Shown here: positions 1 to 6,950 of the stretch, one piece after another
How positions within the stretch are numbered: position 1 is the stretch's first letter
Layout of the letters: every line of letters starts with the position of its first letter
Source of the DNA: Ignavibacteria bacterium
GTDB lineage: Bacteria > Bacteroidota > Ignavibacteria > Ignavibacteriales > Melioribacteraceae
Assembly (NCBI GenBank): GCA_003233295.1
Contig: QILJ01000240.1
Span: forward strand, 1 to 9,639
DNA: 9,639 nt
Direction: 5' to 3'
The notes under the pieces: generated by a model
The model's input: only the letters and a program-made list of their open reading frames with translations
The model's database searches: none
Told to the model about the DNA's origin: nothing
Position numbers and translations under genes: made by a program

Positions 1-394
1 CATCTTTAAAATACTCTTTAAGCAGCCTTACTGCTTCTAGCCAGATTTGAATGTATTTGTAATTTTCAACATTTACTGGTTTAAGATTTTTCACATCATC
101 CATACTTGTAATATTTCCCTCATTTGAGCGAGCAGGCTCATCGACTGGAAAATCTATTGGAACACCAACAGCCCCAGCTAATGTTACTGTATCAATATCT
201 ATAAGTATTCCATCATACTCGTATTTCTCAACAGAATCAATAAAACAGTTTGCAATAATTTTAGGATCGTTTCTGTATTGCTCCATTGTAACACCAAACT
301 CATGGGCAGCCATCATAAAATTGTGAAGCATAATTGGCGTAGTATCAGTCTTCTCTCCCTTCATAGCTGCTTTTATTCTTTCATATCCTTTCAT
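1..394 (-). CDS. URO-D/corrinoid methyltransferase family protein, N-terminal part (cut by window edge)
   Basis: The gene opens at the ATG at 394 behind an AAGGGA ribosome site and stays open for 131 codons to the left edge, so roughly the last two thirds are missing if the usual family length of 330-380 residues applies. It begins MKGYERIKAAMKGEKTDTTP, matching the N-terminal helix and 'GE..D..P' turn of the uroporphyrinogen decarboxylase superfamily. Residues 58-90 (EKYEYDGILIDIDTVTLAGA, then GVPIDFP and DEPAR) match the first TIM-barrel strands and the 'D...EA.G..v.F' segment. The arginine-rich RQAGRYLPEY motif of true HemE is replaced by LHNFMMAAHEFG. It is therefore more likely one of the MtaA/CmuA-like or uncharacterised URO-D proteins that handle methyl groups on corrinoid or thiols than a haem enzyme. 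It is predicted cytoplasmic, with no signal peptide. It lies 62 nt after a decayed phosphoesterase gene on the same strand and is probably the distal gene of the glycoside-hydrolase operon. The family call is firm; the substrate is unknown. Confidence 0.85.
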   Translation of the reverse strand, partial: MKGYERIKAAMKGEKTDTTPIMLHNFMMAAHEFGVTMEQYRNDPKIIANCFIDSVEKYEYDGILIDIDTVTLAGAVGVPIDFPVDEPARSNEGNITSMDDVKNLKPVNVENYKYIQIWLEAVRLLKEYFKD

Positions 395-420
395 AATGTT
401 TCCCTTAAATTTTAAATTGT

Positions 421-450
421 CATTCCTTATATTTCTCCAGATAAAGAATG
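421..450 (-). other. Small AT-rich hairpin before the URO-D gene
   Basis: CATTCCTTAT (421-430) and ATAAAGAATG (441-450) are inverted copies with one difference, around a 10-nt spacer. In the minus-strand transcript the odd position becomes a U-G pair, so a full 10-bp stem can form. It lies between the decayed phosphoesterase and the ribosome site of the URO-D gene. There is no U-run after it, so it is not a convincing terminator. It could be an mRNA processing or stability element, or chance in AT-rich DNA. Confidence 0.25.
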
Positions 451-456
451 TTTAAT

Positions 457-851
457 TCATTCCATAGTAAATTTCATTAACCGTTCTGTAATCTGTAGTT
501 TAACGTATCTTTTAAGATGTTCTGGATAACATAATTCCCGCGGGGAAGGACCAACATATTCGGATTTTTTACCGGACATTATTTCGGTCCTGGAAATGAA
601 TTCCAGATTGAGAAAAAGGGCGCATATTCTGGAGCGGGTGTTCCAAAATCTCCAAGCTCAATGATAAAATCGGGTTTTGCAATTTTCATGCTGTCAATAA
701 AGGCAGTAATCCGTTTTTCCGAATCGTGCATTGTAGGAAGATGCACATCAGAACACATTCCTATCTTTACGGTTTTTACTTCTCTTGGGGTTGAACAATT
801 GGTAAAGATAAAAAGCACAAATGTTATAATTATGAATATGAGTTTTTTCAT
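457..851 (-). pseudogene. Calcineurin-like metallophosphoesterase lipoprotein, internally deleted
   Basis: The ATG at 851 starts a 90-residue frame ending at TAA (581-579). It has a lysine/hydrophobic signal peptide ending in FTNC (Cys19, lipoprotein-like). Metallophosphoesterase motif I follows as D35-V-H37, and motif II as ELGDF (G67-D68). The frame stops at SIWNSFPGPK, just where such proteins normally continue into the GNHD motif. In another frame, starting within the TAATG at the stop and running to TGA at 459-457, there are 40 codons (GKKSEYVGPSPREL ... ITERLMKFTME). These look like the C-terminal tail of the same kind of protein. The simplest reading is a deletion of the central catalytic part, usually 150-200 residues, that also shifted the frame. 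The remnant lacks GNHD and the later histidines, so it should not be an active enzyme. It starts 36 nt after the lipoprotein gene, inside the operon. The N-terminal family call is strong; assigning the 40-codon tail to the same gene is less certain. Confidence 0.7.
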
Positions 852-887
852 TTTCTTATTACCAGTATAAATGAATAACCGAACATG

Positions 888-3158
888 TTAATTCCTTCTA
901 GGCTCACTGATAACACCTAAAAATCTTCCCATCCAATATGGAAACAAAAAGGTATCGCCAGCGCTAAGTTCACTTTTTCTATCACCGGCATCAAGCTTGA
1001 ATAGATTCCTGTTATACTTAAGCTCGGGTCTTTCATCAGGAGGTAATAATTCGGTTGTTATCTGTCCCCAAAAATTCTTATCAACAAACTCAATATCCTT
1101 TCTATGACTGTTCTTAACAGCAAATTGTATCATATCCATCGGCCACTCTTTCAGTGTCCAAATGGCTTCATCCAAATCGAACTCTTTTGCCCCGGTCATT
1201 GCATAAGTAAAATTCCACACTGGATTTTTCTCAGGTCTTTCCCATTCCCAATGATCTCTTATTGCCTCTCTGTATTTGCTTTTCAAAGTATCGTTAAAAG
1301 CATCTGGATATAAAGCCCAATAAGCTAGGAAATACATCTCATCATCGGAATGATTCCATTCTTCGGAAAGCATTTTACTCCAATTATCCGCATCTTTTGG
1401 CGCTTGTCCGATCTCGCTAAAAGAACGAGTTAAATTTTCAAGATATCCATACTTATTCATGAGTTCAAAAGCCTTCTCCTTGAATATTTTTTTTCCGGTA
1501 TGTTTATAAGCACTTTGTAAAAAAGCTATCATGTTGGAAGAATAAACCTTCCTATCCCCGATCATTGTTCCGAAACGGTTTACATACTCCGGATTCCAAC
1601 GCCCCCACAACGAAGGTTTGCCATTGTAATCAACTAAGCAAAGGTTGTTCTTTACGATATAGGTCATCAGGTCATCTAAAATTTTAACAGCACGTTTTTT
1701 CCAATCCTTATCATCAATGTATTCAGCGATAAGCGTCATTGCAAAAATCTGCCCGACAGTCTGATCGCTGCTTGCCGTTCCTCTCCAATCCCAGTTTTCA
1801 TCGGCATGATACCAATTTGCTACATTATTATATCCGGGATACCAGTAATCTTCAACATACGATCTGTACTCCTTACCAAATTCTTGATAGCCTTTTCTTT
1901 CAAAAGTGCGTCCGAATAGACCAATACTATCATTAATTGTATGCAGCTTTTCCATAGCTTCAAATGACTCATAGCAATTCTGTTTTGCTTTTTCCGAGCC
2001 TGTGGCAAGATACCTAAAAAGCTGGCTTGCTAAATACATTGCGGTCCAAAGATTGTCACTGTCTGCTTTCCTCAATACATTCGTCGAGAGGTCATGATTT
2101 TTTAGTGATGTAACATTAGCATTTATTCCGTATCTAATATGTCTTTTACGAACCTGCTTTTCAAAGTGCATTGCTTTATCCTCAAGCGTCATTTCCCGGA
2201 AGCATATCTGTCCAACTCCTTTATTGGTAAGAATAAGGACTGATTTATCAGGCCCGGTATTTATACCAACTACTCTTTTCCCGGGCAGCCATCGCTCACC
2301 ATTATAGTAATTGAATTTACCATCGTTACGTAACATGAACGCCCCTTTAGTTGAACCAAACCATAAATTTCCGTGTATCTCTTTTATAGCCGTTAACTCG
2401 GTCCACGGCAATTTATTGTTAAGTTCTTTTAGCACATTACCTAAATGATCAATCACTAAATATCCGTTATTTGTCCCGATGATTATTTTTTTACCATTTT
2501 CAGATAACTCAAAACATGTGAAATTTTTCTTTCCAAATATTGGTTTTAATATTCGAGTACTTATAGAAAATGAATAAATAGAATTAGCTCCGAGAATCAA
2601 AAAAGTATTATCTACTTTACTATACTTTATGGAAATGATTTTTTCATTATCTAATTGTCCATTCCACTCTTTCTGTTTATCACTTATGTATGAAAGTCTT
2701 TTACCATCCGAGATCATAAAACTAAAATCCGTACTACCGCATAAAATATTAGCTGAAGGAAGATCATGTTTTATAAACAACTTACCTGCCCATGCATTAC
2801 TTAATACAGCTTTATTCGTAAGATAGACAAATTGATCTTTATACGTAATTAGATCAACTATTTTCATATCCCTCATTGGAGTGTAATTCATGTCCGGAGT
2901 TAAGTTGCCCGGATATTGTAAGTGTCCATTGTTTGTCCTAAATAATTTGTTAGATGCTAAAACTTGAACAACTCCATTGCGATCTGAAGCAGCTTTTGGG
3001 GAAGTTATATCTTCGTCATCGAAATAAAACTTAACAGCGTAATCCTGTAAGTAAGGAACATCTTGATATATAGGTTGATTATTTGATTCCTTCTTTGAGT
3101 TACAGCTTATACTTGTTAGTACTATCAATAAAACGGCAATCCATTGGATACTTTTCAT
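888..3158 (-). CDS. Lipoprotein with beta-propeller and alpha/alpha-toroid (six-hairpin glycosidase-like) domains
   Basis: A 756-residue protein. The N-terminus has a lipoprotein signal with lipobox LTSISC (Cys19), so it is predicted to be anchored in an envelope membrane, probably the outer one. Residues about 55-320 are beta-rich repeats of the two-component-sensor propeller type: LILGANSIYSF, KIIIGTNNGYLVI, then NLWFGSTKGAFMLRNDGKF followed by NYYNGERW. Residues about 330-750 are helical and rich in Trp, Tyr and acidic residues (SDNLWTAMYLASQLFRYLAT, NWYHADENWDWRGTASSDQT, LWGRWNPEYVNRFG, LSEEWNHSDDEMYFLAYWAL). This pattern fits an (alpha/alpha)6 barrel of six-hairpin glycosidases or lyases. 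D453, D457 and D465 or the E599/E600 region are possible active-site acids, but I cannot assign them. The start is supported by AAGGAAAGG directly after the upstream gene's stop, 13 nt away, so translation is probably coupled to the hydrolase gene. The role is probably binding or cleaving a polysaccharide or oligosaccharide; the exact family is not recognised. Confidence 0.7.
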   Translation of the reverse strand: MKSIQWIAVLLIVLTSISCNSKKESNNQPIYQDVPYLQDYAVKFYFDDEDITSPKAASDRNGVVQVLASNKLFRTNNGHLQYPGNLTPDMNYTPMRDMKIVDLITYKDQFVYLTNKAVLSNAWAGKLFIKHDLPSANILCGSTDFSFMISDGKRLSYISDKQKEWNGQLDNEKIISIKYSKVDNTFLILGANSIYSFSISTRILKPIFGKKNFTCFELSENGKKIIIGTNNGYLVIDHLGNVLKELNNKLPWTELTAIKEIHGNLWFGSTKGAFMLRNDGKFNYYNGERWLPGKRVVGINTGPDKSVLILTNKGVGQICFREMTLEDKAMHFEKQVRKRHIRYGINANVTSLKNHDLSTNVLRKADSDNLWTAMYLASQLFRYLATGSEKAKQNCYESFEAMEKLHTINDSIGLFGRTFERKGYQEFGKEYRSYVEDYWYPGYNNVANWYHADENWDWRGTASSDQTVGQIFAMTLIAEYIDDKDWKKRAVKILDDLMTYIVKNNLCLVDYNGKPSLWGRWNPEYVNRFGTMIGDRKVYSSNMIAFLQSAYKHTGKKIFKEKAFELMNKYGYLENLTRSFSEIGQAPKDADNWSKMLSEEWNHSDDEMYFLAYWALYPDAFNDTLKSKYREAIRDHWEWERPEKNPVWNFTYAMTGAKEFDLDEAIWTLKEWPMDMIQFAVKNSHRKDIEFVDKNFWGQITTELLPPDERPELKYNRNLFKLDAGDRKSELSAGDTFLFPYWMGRFLGVISEPRRN

Positions 3159-3171
3159 TCACCTTTCCTTA

Positions 3172-5520
3172 TTATCTTTTTATCAGCCAAATATCAGAAA
3201 TTCTTGAATAGTTTCTCCAATTGAGATGTGATTCCTCAGGGATATCAAATGTCATTTTGATTTTCCCATCACCTACTAAAATTCTTGGAATAACAAACTC
3301 TTTGAATTTTTCAACTTCCTTATTATACAAAACCGGTTCCAGTCTTTGACCATCAATTCTCAACAATGCATCTCCATAACCTGTAATGCGAACAATATAA
3401 CGTCCATTCGGGTCAAGGTCTTCGTATTCAAGAACCGGACTATTTTGGTAAACCAACGATGATAACCTCAATCTACTTTCTCCATGATCAAACCATGCAA
3501 AATCTGTTGCATCCGGAATAGTGCTTTTTACATGCGGGCTATTAGCAATATTCGAGATGTCATCGTAATAACTACCGATACCGGGATTCTCCCAAGCACG
3601 TATTATTTCCAGTTTTTCTTTTTGTTCCTGCTCTGGCGACATTTGTTTTATTTTATTAAATTCATCTGTATACCATCTTCTGTTGTTCAAAGGACGATCA
3701 ACGAAATCCAAAATAGCTCCTCTCTCGGCTCCGCTGGCATTATAGAGCTTTACGCTGGTCTGTAGTCCAATGATATTAAACAGATCTTCACAGTAGTTTT
3801 CAATCTGCTTTTTCATATTCTGTTCAATAGGTTTTGTAGCGGCTTCGTTTATCTTTTCCAAAGATTTCTTCATGGCTGTCTCAATACCAAGCTTATCAAC
3901 TTGTGCTAAAATTTCGTTCGCTTCTTTTTCTAAATTCTTTTCGTTTATCAGTCTCCGACGAATGTAAGTATCATAGTCAGCTCTTAACTGAAGCATCAAC
4001 CAGCGCCAGTTATCCGAAAGTTCCGGATGTTTTTTTTCAAGGTCTTTCCAATATGCAAAAGTGGTTTCAACACTGCCGTTATTTTTCAGGGGACCAAGCC
4101 AGTCCTTTTCAAGTGCAAATATTCCTTCTGCCGCACTAACTCCTAATTCCGGTCCAAAGAAGAAACGACTGTACTCGATCAGGATATCCCTTAAATTCTT
4201 ATTTGGGTTCCATCCTCGCTGACTCCAAACTACTTTATTCACATCATCGTGACAACCGTCGGAATAAGCAACAAATCCATCTGTGAATTGGGCGTAATCG
4301 CCGTTGATTTTTGCATAATATACAGGCATCGGGTTTATTCCTTCCCTTCCAATTGTTACTGCAAGAGCTTGATCAAAATTCGGTGCAGGAAATTCACATC
4401 TAACATTGTGAGTGATATCGGGATACTGGCGGTGTTTATATTGCTTAGGTAAACGGAAACGGGTTTCGGCAATTGGAGGACTGCCCGGTCCAGAGACAAC
4501 TCCGCTTAACCAGTCCGGTTTTTCAACATCGAGGTAATGATAAAAATAATCGATCTGTTCTTCGCTAAATCCTTGGAGTGATATCCAAATACCAGCACCT
4601 GGATGATATTTTTGCAATCTAGTATAAAGTTCTTTCAGAAACGGCATTACGTCTCTGGGATGATTATCACCAGGGTCACCTCCTGGGAAGAATACATTAT
4701 CCAACCTCGGAGTTGCCTTGTAAAACGCTTCGTGCTTTTCAATTTCCTTCTGACGCAGACTATCTATTCTCAAATCTACCTGAGCCGGAATCCAAACCCA
4801 ATAATCAACATCGTAAGCATCACAGATCTTACTGATCTCTACATTCATCTCTTTCCGAGGCAATTTGAAATGCACGCTTTCATCACCTTTACCACCGAGA
4901 GGAATGTTCTCAATTGAATTGGTTCCAAATATTACAAGTTCACGGATGTATTGTTCATACTGCTCAACACTCCACGCATCGTAGGAATTGGCAGTGTTTC
5001 TGTAACCAAGCTGGTGACCGCGAATGGGATAAGCAGGTGATGACGCAAAATCTAAAGGAGTATCTATCAAAAATTTATCCTCGCTCATTTTGGCTCTCCG
5101 CAAAAGTTCACCTATGCCGAACAGAACACCCCTTTTATCTGCACCGATTATCCAAAGGATATTTTTCCCCCTTCTCTTATCATAATATAGACGGAATCCT
5201 TCGGGTTGTTTTTCTTCTATTTTGTTTCCCTCTCTCGCCGGAATTTTTTCACCCAAAAGACGTTTAGAACTTGAGAGACAAAGAGCAATTGTTATTTCAT
5301 TTGACCAATCATCGGTCTGCTGTAATTCAAGTGATGTTCGTTTTCCCACTTCTTCTTGTAAAACTCTAATACATGTTTCTTTAACTGGTGAGGCAATTTC
5401 TTCTGATATTAAAATTGCTGCTTTTGAAAATCCAATTTGTTCGGCAGATATATTAACACTTAATATTGCAGGTGCGCTCAATAATATCAATAGGGAAAAT
5501 ACCTTTGTAACTCTTCTCAT
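3172..5520 (-). CDS. Secreted glycoside hydrolase, GH67-N/GH20b-type N-domain plus TIM barrel
   Basis: A 782-residue exported protein. MRRVTKVFSLLILLSAPAIL is a Sec signal, with a plausible cleavage after ISA (residue 26). Residues about 30-150 form the alpha/beta domain shared by alpha-glucuronidases and hexosaminidases, ending in ILWIIGADKRGVLFGIGELL, the hallmark 'G.d.rG.ly.i..Ll' stretch. A TIM barrel follows at about 165-460: SPAYPIRGHQLGYRN, WVWIPAQVDL, NVFFPGGDPGDNHPRD, and GFVAYSDGCHDDVNKVVWSQ with RGW after it. A helical region (about 460-600) and a beta-sandwich-like carbohydrate-binding C-terminus (about 690-782) complete it. D282, D285, E376 and D421/D425/D426 are candidate catalytic or sugar-binding acids, but I cannot assign them. 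The order resembles GH67, GH20 and GH84 enzymes without clearly being any of them. GGAG lies 11 nt before the ATG. As the first gene of the minus-strand operon it probably makes the initial cut in a uronic-acid or amino-sugar glycan (inference). Confidence 0.75.
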   Translation of the reverse strand: MRRVTKVFSLLILLSAPAILSVNISAEQIGFSKAAILISEEIASPVKETCIRVLQEEVGKRTSLELQQTDDWSNEITIALCLSSSKRLLGEKIPAREGNKIEEKQPEGFRLYYDKRRGKNILWIIGADKRGVLFGIGELLRRAKMSEDKFLIDTPLDFASSPAYPIRGHQLGYRNTANSYDAWSVEQYEQYIRELVIFGTNSIENIPLGGKGDESVHFKLPRKEMNVEISKICDAYDVDYWVWIPAQVDLRIDSLRQKEIEKHEAFYKATPRLDNVFFPGGDPGDNHPRDVMPFLKELYTRLQKYHPGAGIWISLQGFSEEQIDYFYHYLDVEKPDWLSGVVSGPGSPPIAETRFRLPKQYKHRQYPDITHNVRCEFPAPNFDQALAVTIGREGINPMPVYYAKINGDYAQFTDGFVAYSDGCHDDVNKVVWSQRGWNPNKNLRDILIEYSRFFFGPELGVSAAEGIFALEKDWLGPLKNNGSVETTFAYWKDLEKKHPELSDNWRWLMLQLRADYDTYIRRRLINEKNLEKEANEILAQVDKLGIETAMKKSLEKINEAATKPIEQNMKKQIENYCEDLFNIIGLQTSVKLYNASGAERGAILDFVDRPLNNRRWYTDEFNKIKQMSPEQEQKEKLEIIRAWENPGIGSYYDDISNIANSPHVKSTIPDATDFAWFDHGESRLRLSSLVYQNSPVLEYEDLDPNGRYIVRITGYGDALLRIDGQRLEPVLYNKEVEKFKEFVIPRILVGDGKIKMTFDIPEESHLNWRNYSRISDIWLIKR

Positions 5521-5548
5521 AATGATGTTAACTCCAAGTTAAATATTT

Positions 5549-5556
5549 CAAAATTA
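5549..5556 (-). promoter_or_regulatory. Possible Bacteroidota-type -7 box (TAnnTTTG) for the hydrolase operon
   Basis: On the minus strand the sequence reads TAATTTTG, an exact match to the TAnnTTTG -7 element recognised by the primary sigma factor of Bacteroidota. It ends 28 nt before the hydrolase start codon, implying a short leader that contains the GGAG site. No clear TTTG -33 element is found at the usual 19-21 nt upstream, so this is a motif match only. Confidence 0.35.
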
Positions 5557-5695
5557 GCATAAAAAATCGATTGTTTAATAAACATAAAGATAGTTAATCA
5601 TCATAATTTTACCAAGTAATTTCATTGATGATCGTAGTTTTATTAAAATTAAAGAATACTTGAGTAAAATCCGCTTATAGAAAACTAATATTGCA

Positions 5696-5745
5696 ATTCT
5701 TAATATGGTTGAAGATTTTTTAAATATTCAAACCATATTAAGAAT
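5696..5745. repeat. 50-nt near-perfect inverted repeat (hairpin)
   Basis: ATTCTTAATATGGTT (5696-5710) and AACCATATTAAGAAT (5731-5745) are exact reverse complements over 15 bp. The pairing continues inward past one bulged A (5730) with GAA/TTC, one G-A mismatch, then ATTT/AAAT, leaving a TTT loop. It lies 72 nt after the stop of the BASS symporter gene and about 175 nt before the hydrolase start, both on the minus strand. Only three stem pairs are G-C and no clean U-run follows on either strand, so it is a poor intrinsic terminator. It could be an operator, a processing site, a short palindromic element, or a weak terminator for the BASS gene. The rest of 5521-5816 holds no coding potential I can support. 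Confidence 0.8.
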
Positions 5746-5816
5746 CGGATGATAATAATTGCCTTCGTTTTATTACTATCAATTCTTTAGTGAGAAGTGA
5801 TTATTGAAAACCAACC

Positions 5817-6704
5817 CTAATTGACACTTTCAAGAGCTACTTTCGGAGCAAATTTATTGAACAATACTACAGCAATAAAACCTACGATAAACATAATTAA
5901 GCTATAAAATATTGCCGCTAGTGTCATTTCCGGTATTCCTAAAATAGTTGCCGTAATTAATAAAGCTAACGTCCCATTCTGAATACCAACTTCGATGGAT
6001 ATACTTCGCATTTGAGCCGGCGTTGTCGCGAACAATTTTGCAACAATAAATCCGAGTAAAAAAGCTAGCACAACAAGTAATAGCGCTGCAGGAGCTACAG
6101 TGATTAAGTTATTCATTATTACGTCTATATTTTTTATTACTAATGCAACAATTATTAGAAAAAGAAAAACTGCGGAAAGTATTTTTACCGGTTTACGTAA
6201 TTTAAGTGATAAACTATGCTTTTTAGCGTTAACAGTCATTCCAATGGTTATCGGAACTACACTTATAACAAATAATTCTATTATTGTTTTAACAATGTTC
6301 AGTTCAATATTTTGTGTTTGACTAATATTACTTAGTACAATAGCTGCTGCAAATGGTAACCAGAACGGTGTAATAATACTGACTATTGCAGTCAGACTCA
6401 CCGATAAGGCTAAATCCCCTTTAGCAAGCAAGGTAATCAAGTTAGATGTTGGTCCACCAGGTGCTAATGTTAATATCACAAATCCCGCTCCAATTAAAGG
6501 ACTAGTAAATTCAAACAGATATATTCCAACTATGATTCCTAAGATCGGGAGTAATATCATTTGTGCTAAAATTCCAGCAAAAACCGGTTTAGGTTTTTTG
6601 AATAACAATTCAAAATCTGATAATTTTAATTCGAGACCGATCCCGATCATTATTATTGCTAATGACAGAGGCAGAATAACCGAACTAAGAAATGAACTTT
6701 CCAT
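5817..6704 (-). CDS. BASS-family (bile acid:sodium symporter-like) transporter
   Basis: A 295-residue, very hydrophobic protein with about nine to ten membrane segments and the expected length for the BASS family. Signature parts are present: LAPGGPTSNLITLLAKGDLA (residues 80-99) followed by LSVSLTAIVSIITP. This is the unwound crossover segment that holds sodium in bacterial ASBT homologues. The second crossover is ISIEVGIQNGTLALL (about 235-249), with E238 and Q242 in the sodium-site positions. These transporters bring organic anions (bile acids, pyruvate, pantothenate and other acids) into the cell with sodium; the substrate cannot be read from sequence. The start is fixed by AGGAGA five to six bases upstream of the ATG. 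It is divergent from the SSS symporter gene and 296 nt upstream of the hydrolase gene on the same strand, so read-through into the operon is possible. It is visibly more AT-rich than the SSS gene. Confidence 0.9.
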   Translation of the reverse strand: MESSFLSSVILPLSLAIIMIGIGLELKLSDFELLFKKPKPVFAGILAQMILLPILGIIVGIYLFEFTSPLIGAGFVILTLAPGGPTSNLITLLAKGDLALSVSLTAIVSIITPFWLPFAAAIVLSNISQTQNIELNIVKTIIELFVISVVPITIGMTVNAKKHSLSLKLRKPVKILSAVFLFLIIVALVIKNIDVIMNNLITVAPAALLLVVLAFLLGFIVAKLFATTPAQMRSISIEVGIQNGTLALLITATILGIPEMTLAAIFYSLIMFIVGFIAVVLFNKFAPKVALESVN

Positions 6705-6950
6705 TATTTCTCCTATAAAGATTTATTTGATAAGACGCTTATTGAGGTGTAGTTTGATTATGACCAACAAGTCTGCTTAAAAGATAATTAAAAACTTTGA
6801 TCTTTACAAGATGTTACATCCTATTCCGAACTGAAATAATTTGTAAAAAAATCTGTAAATTGCAGTCCAAAAATGTCTGAATGATCCCATCACAAACATT
6901 TTTTTCAATATTACTTGACAAGCCAGATAATTATTAAAGGAGATTTGTGA
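6705..6950. promoter_or_regulatory. Divergent control region between BASS and SSS symporter genes
   Basis: This 246-nt AT-rich gap must hold the start signals for both divergent transporter genes. The two ribosome sites are clear: AGGAGA at 6714-6709 (minus) and AAAGGAG at 6936-6942 (plus). I find no exact TAnnTTTG box. TAGTTTG and TAATTTG occur on the plus strand, one base short in spacing. No strong operator-like palindrome or riboswitch fold is apparent, and no small gene. Confidence 0.4.

Noticed and set aside
1..394. HemE (haem-pathway uroporphyrinogen decarboxylase)
   Set aside because: The N-terminal RQAGRY-type arginine motif required for porphyrin binding is absent, and the context is glycan degradation.
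457..579. Independent 40-codon gene starting at ATG 579 with TAATG overlap
   Set aside because: There is no ribosome site, it is short, and its content looks like the C-terminal tail of the adjoining phosphoesterase. A frameshifted remnant is simpler.
4603..5542. Open frames of 104-117 codons on the plus strand opposite the hydrolase gene
   Set aside because: They overlap a strong coding gene on the other strand, have low-complexity non-homologous translations and lack ribosome sites.
6915..6920. TTGACA resembling a sigma70 -35 box upstream of the SSS gene
   Set aside because: A -10 box at the usual 16-18 nt would fall on the ribosome site and start codon. GATAAT is only about 5 nt away, so the spacing does not work.
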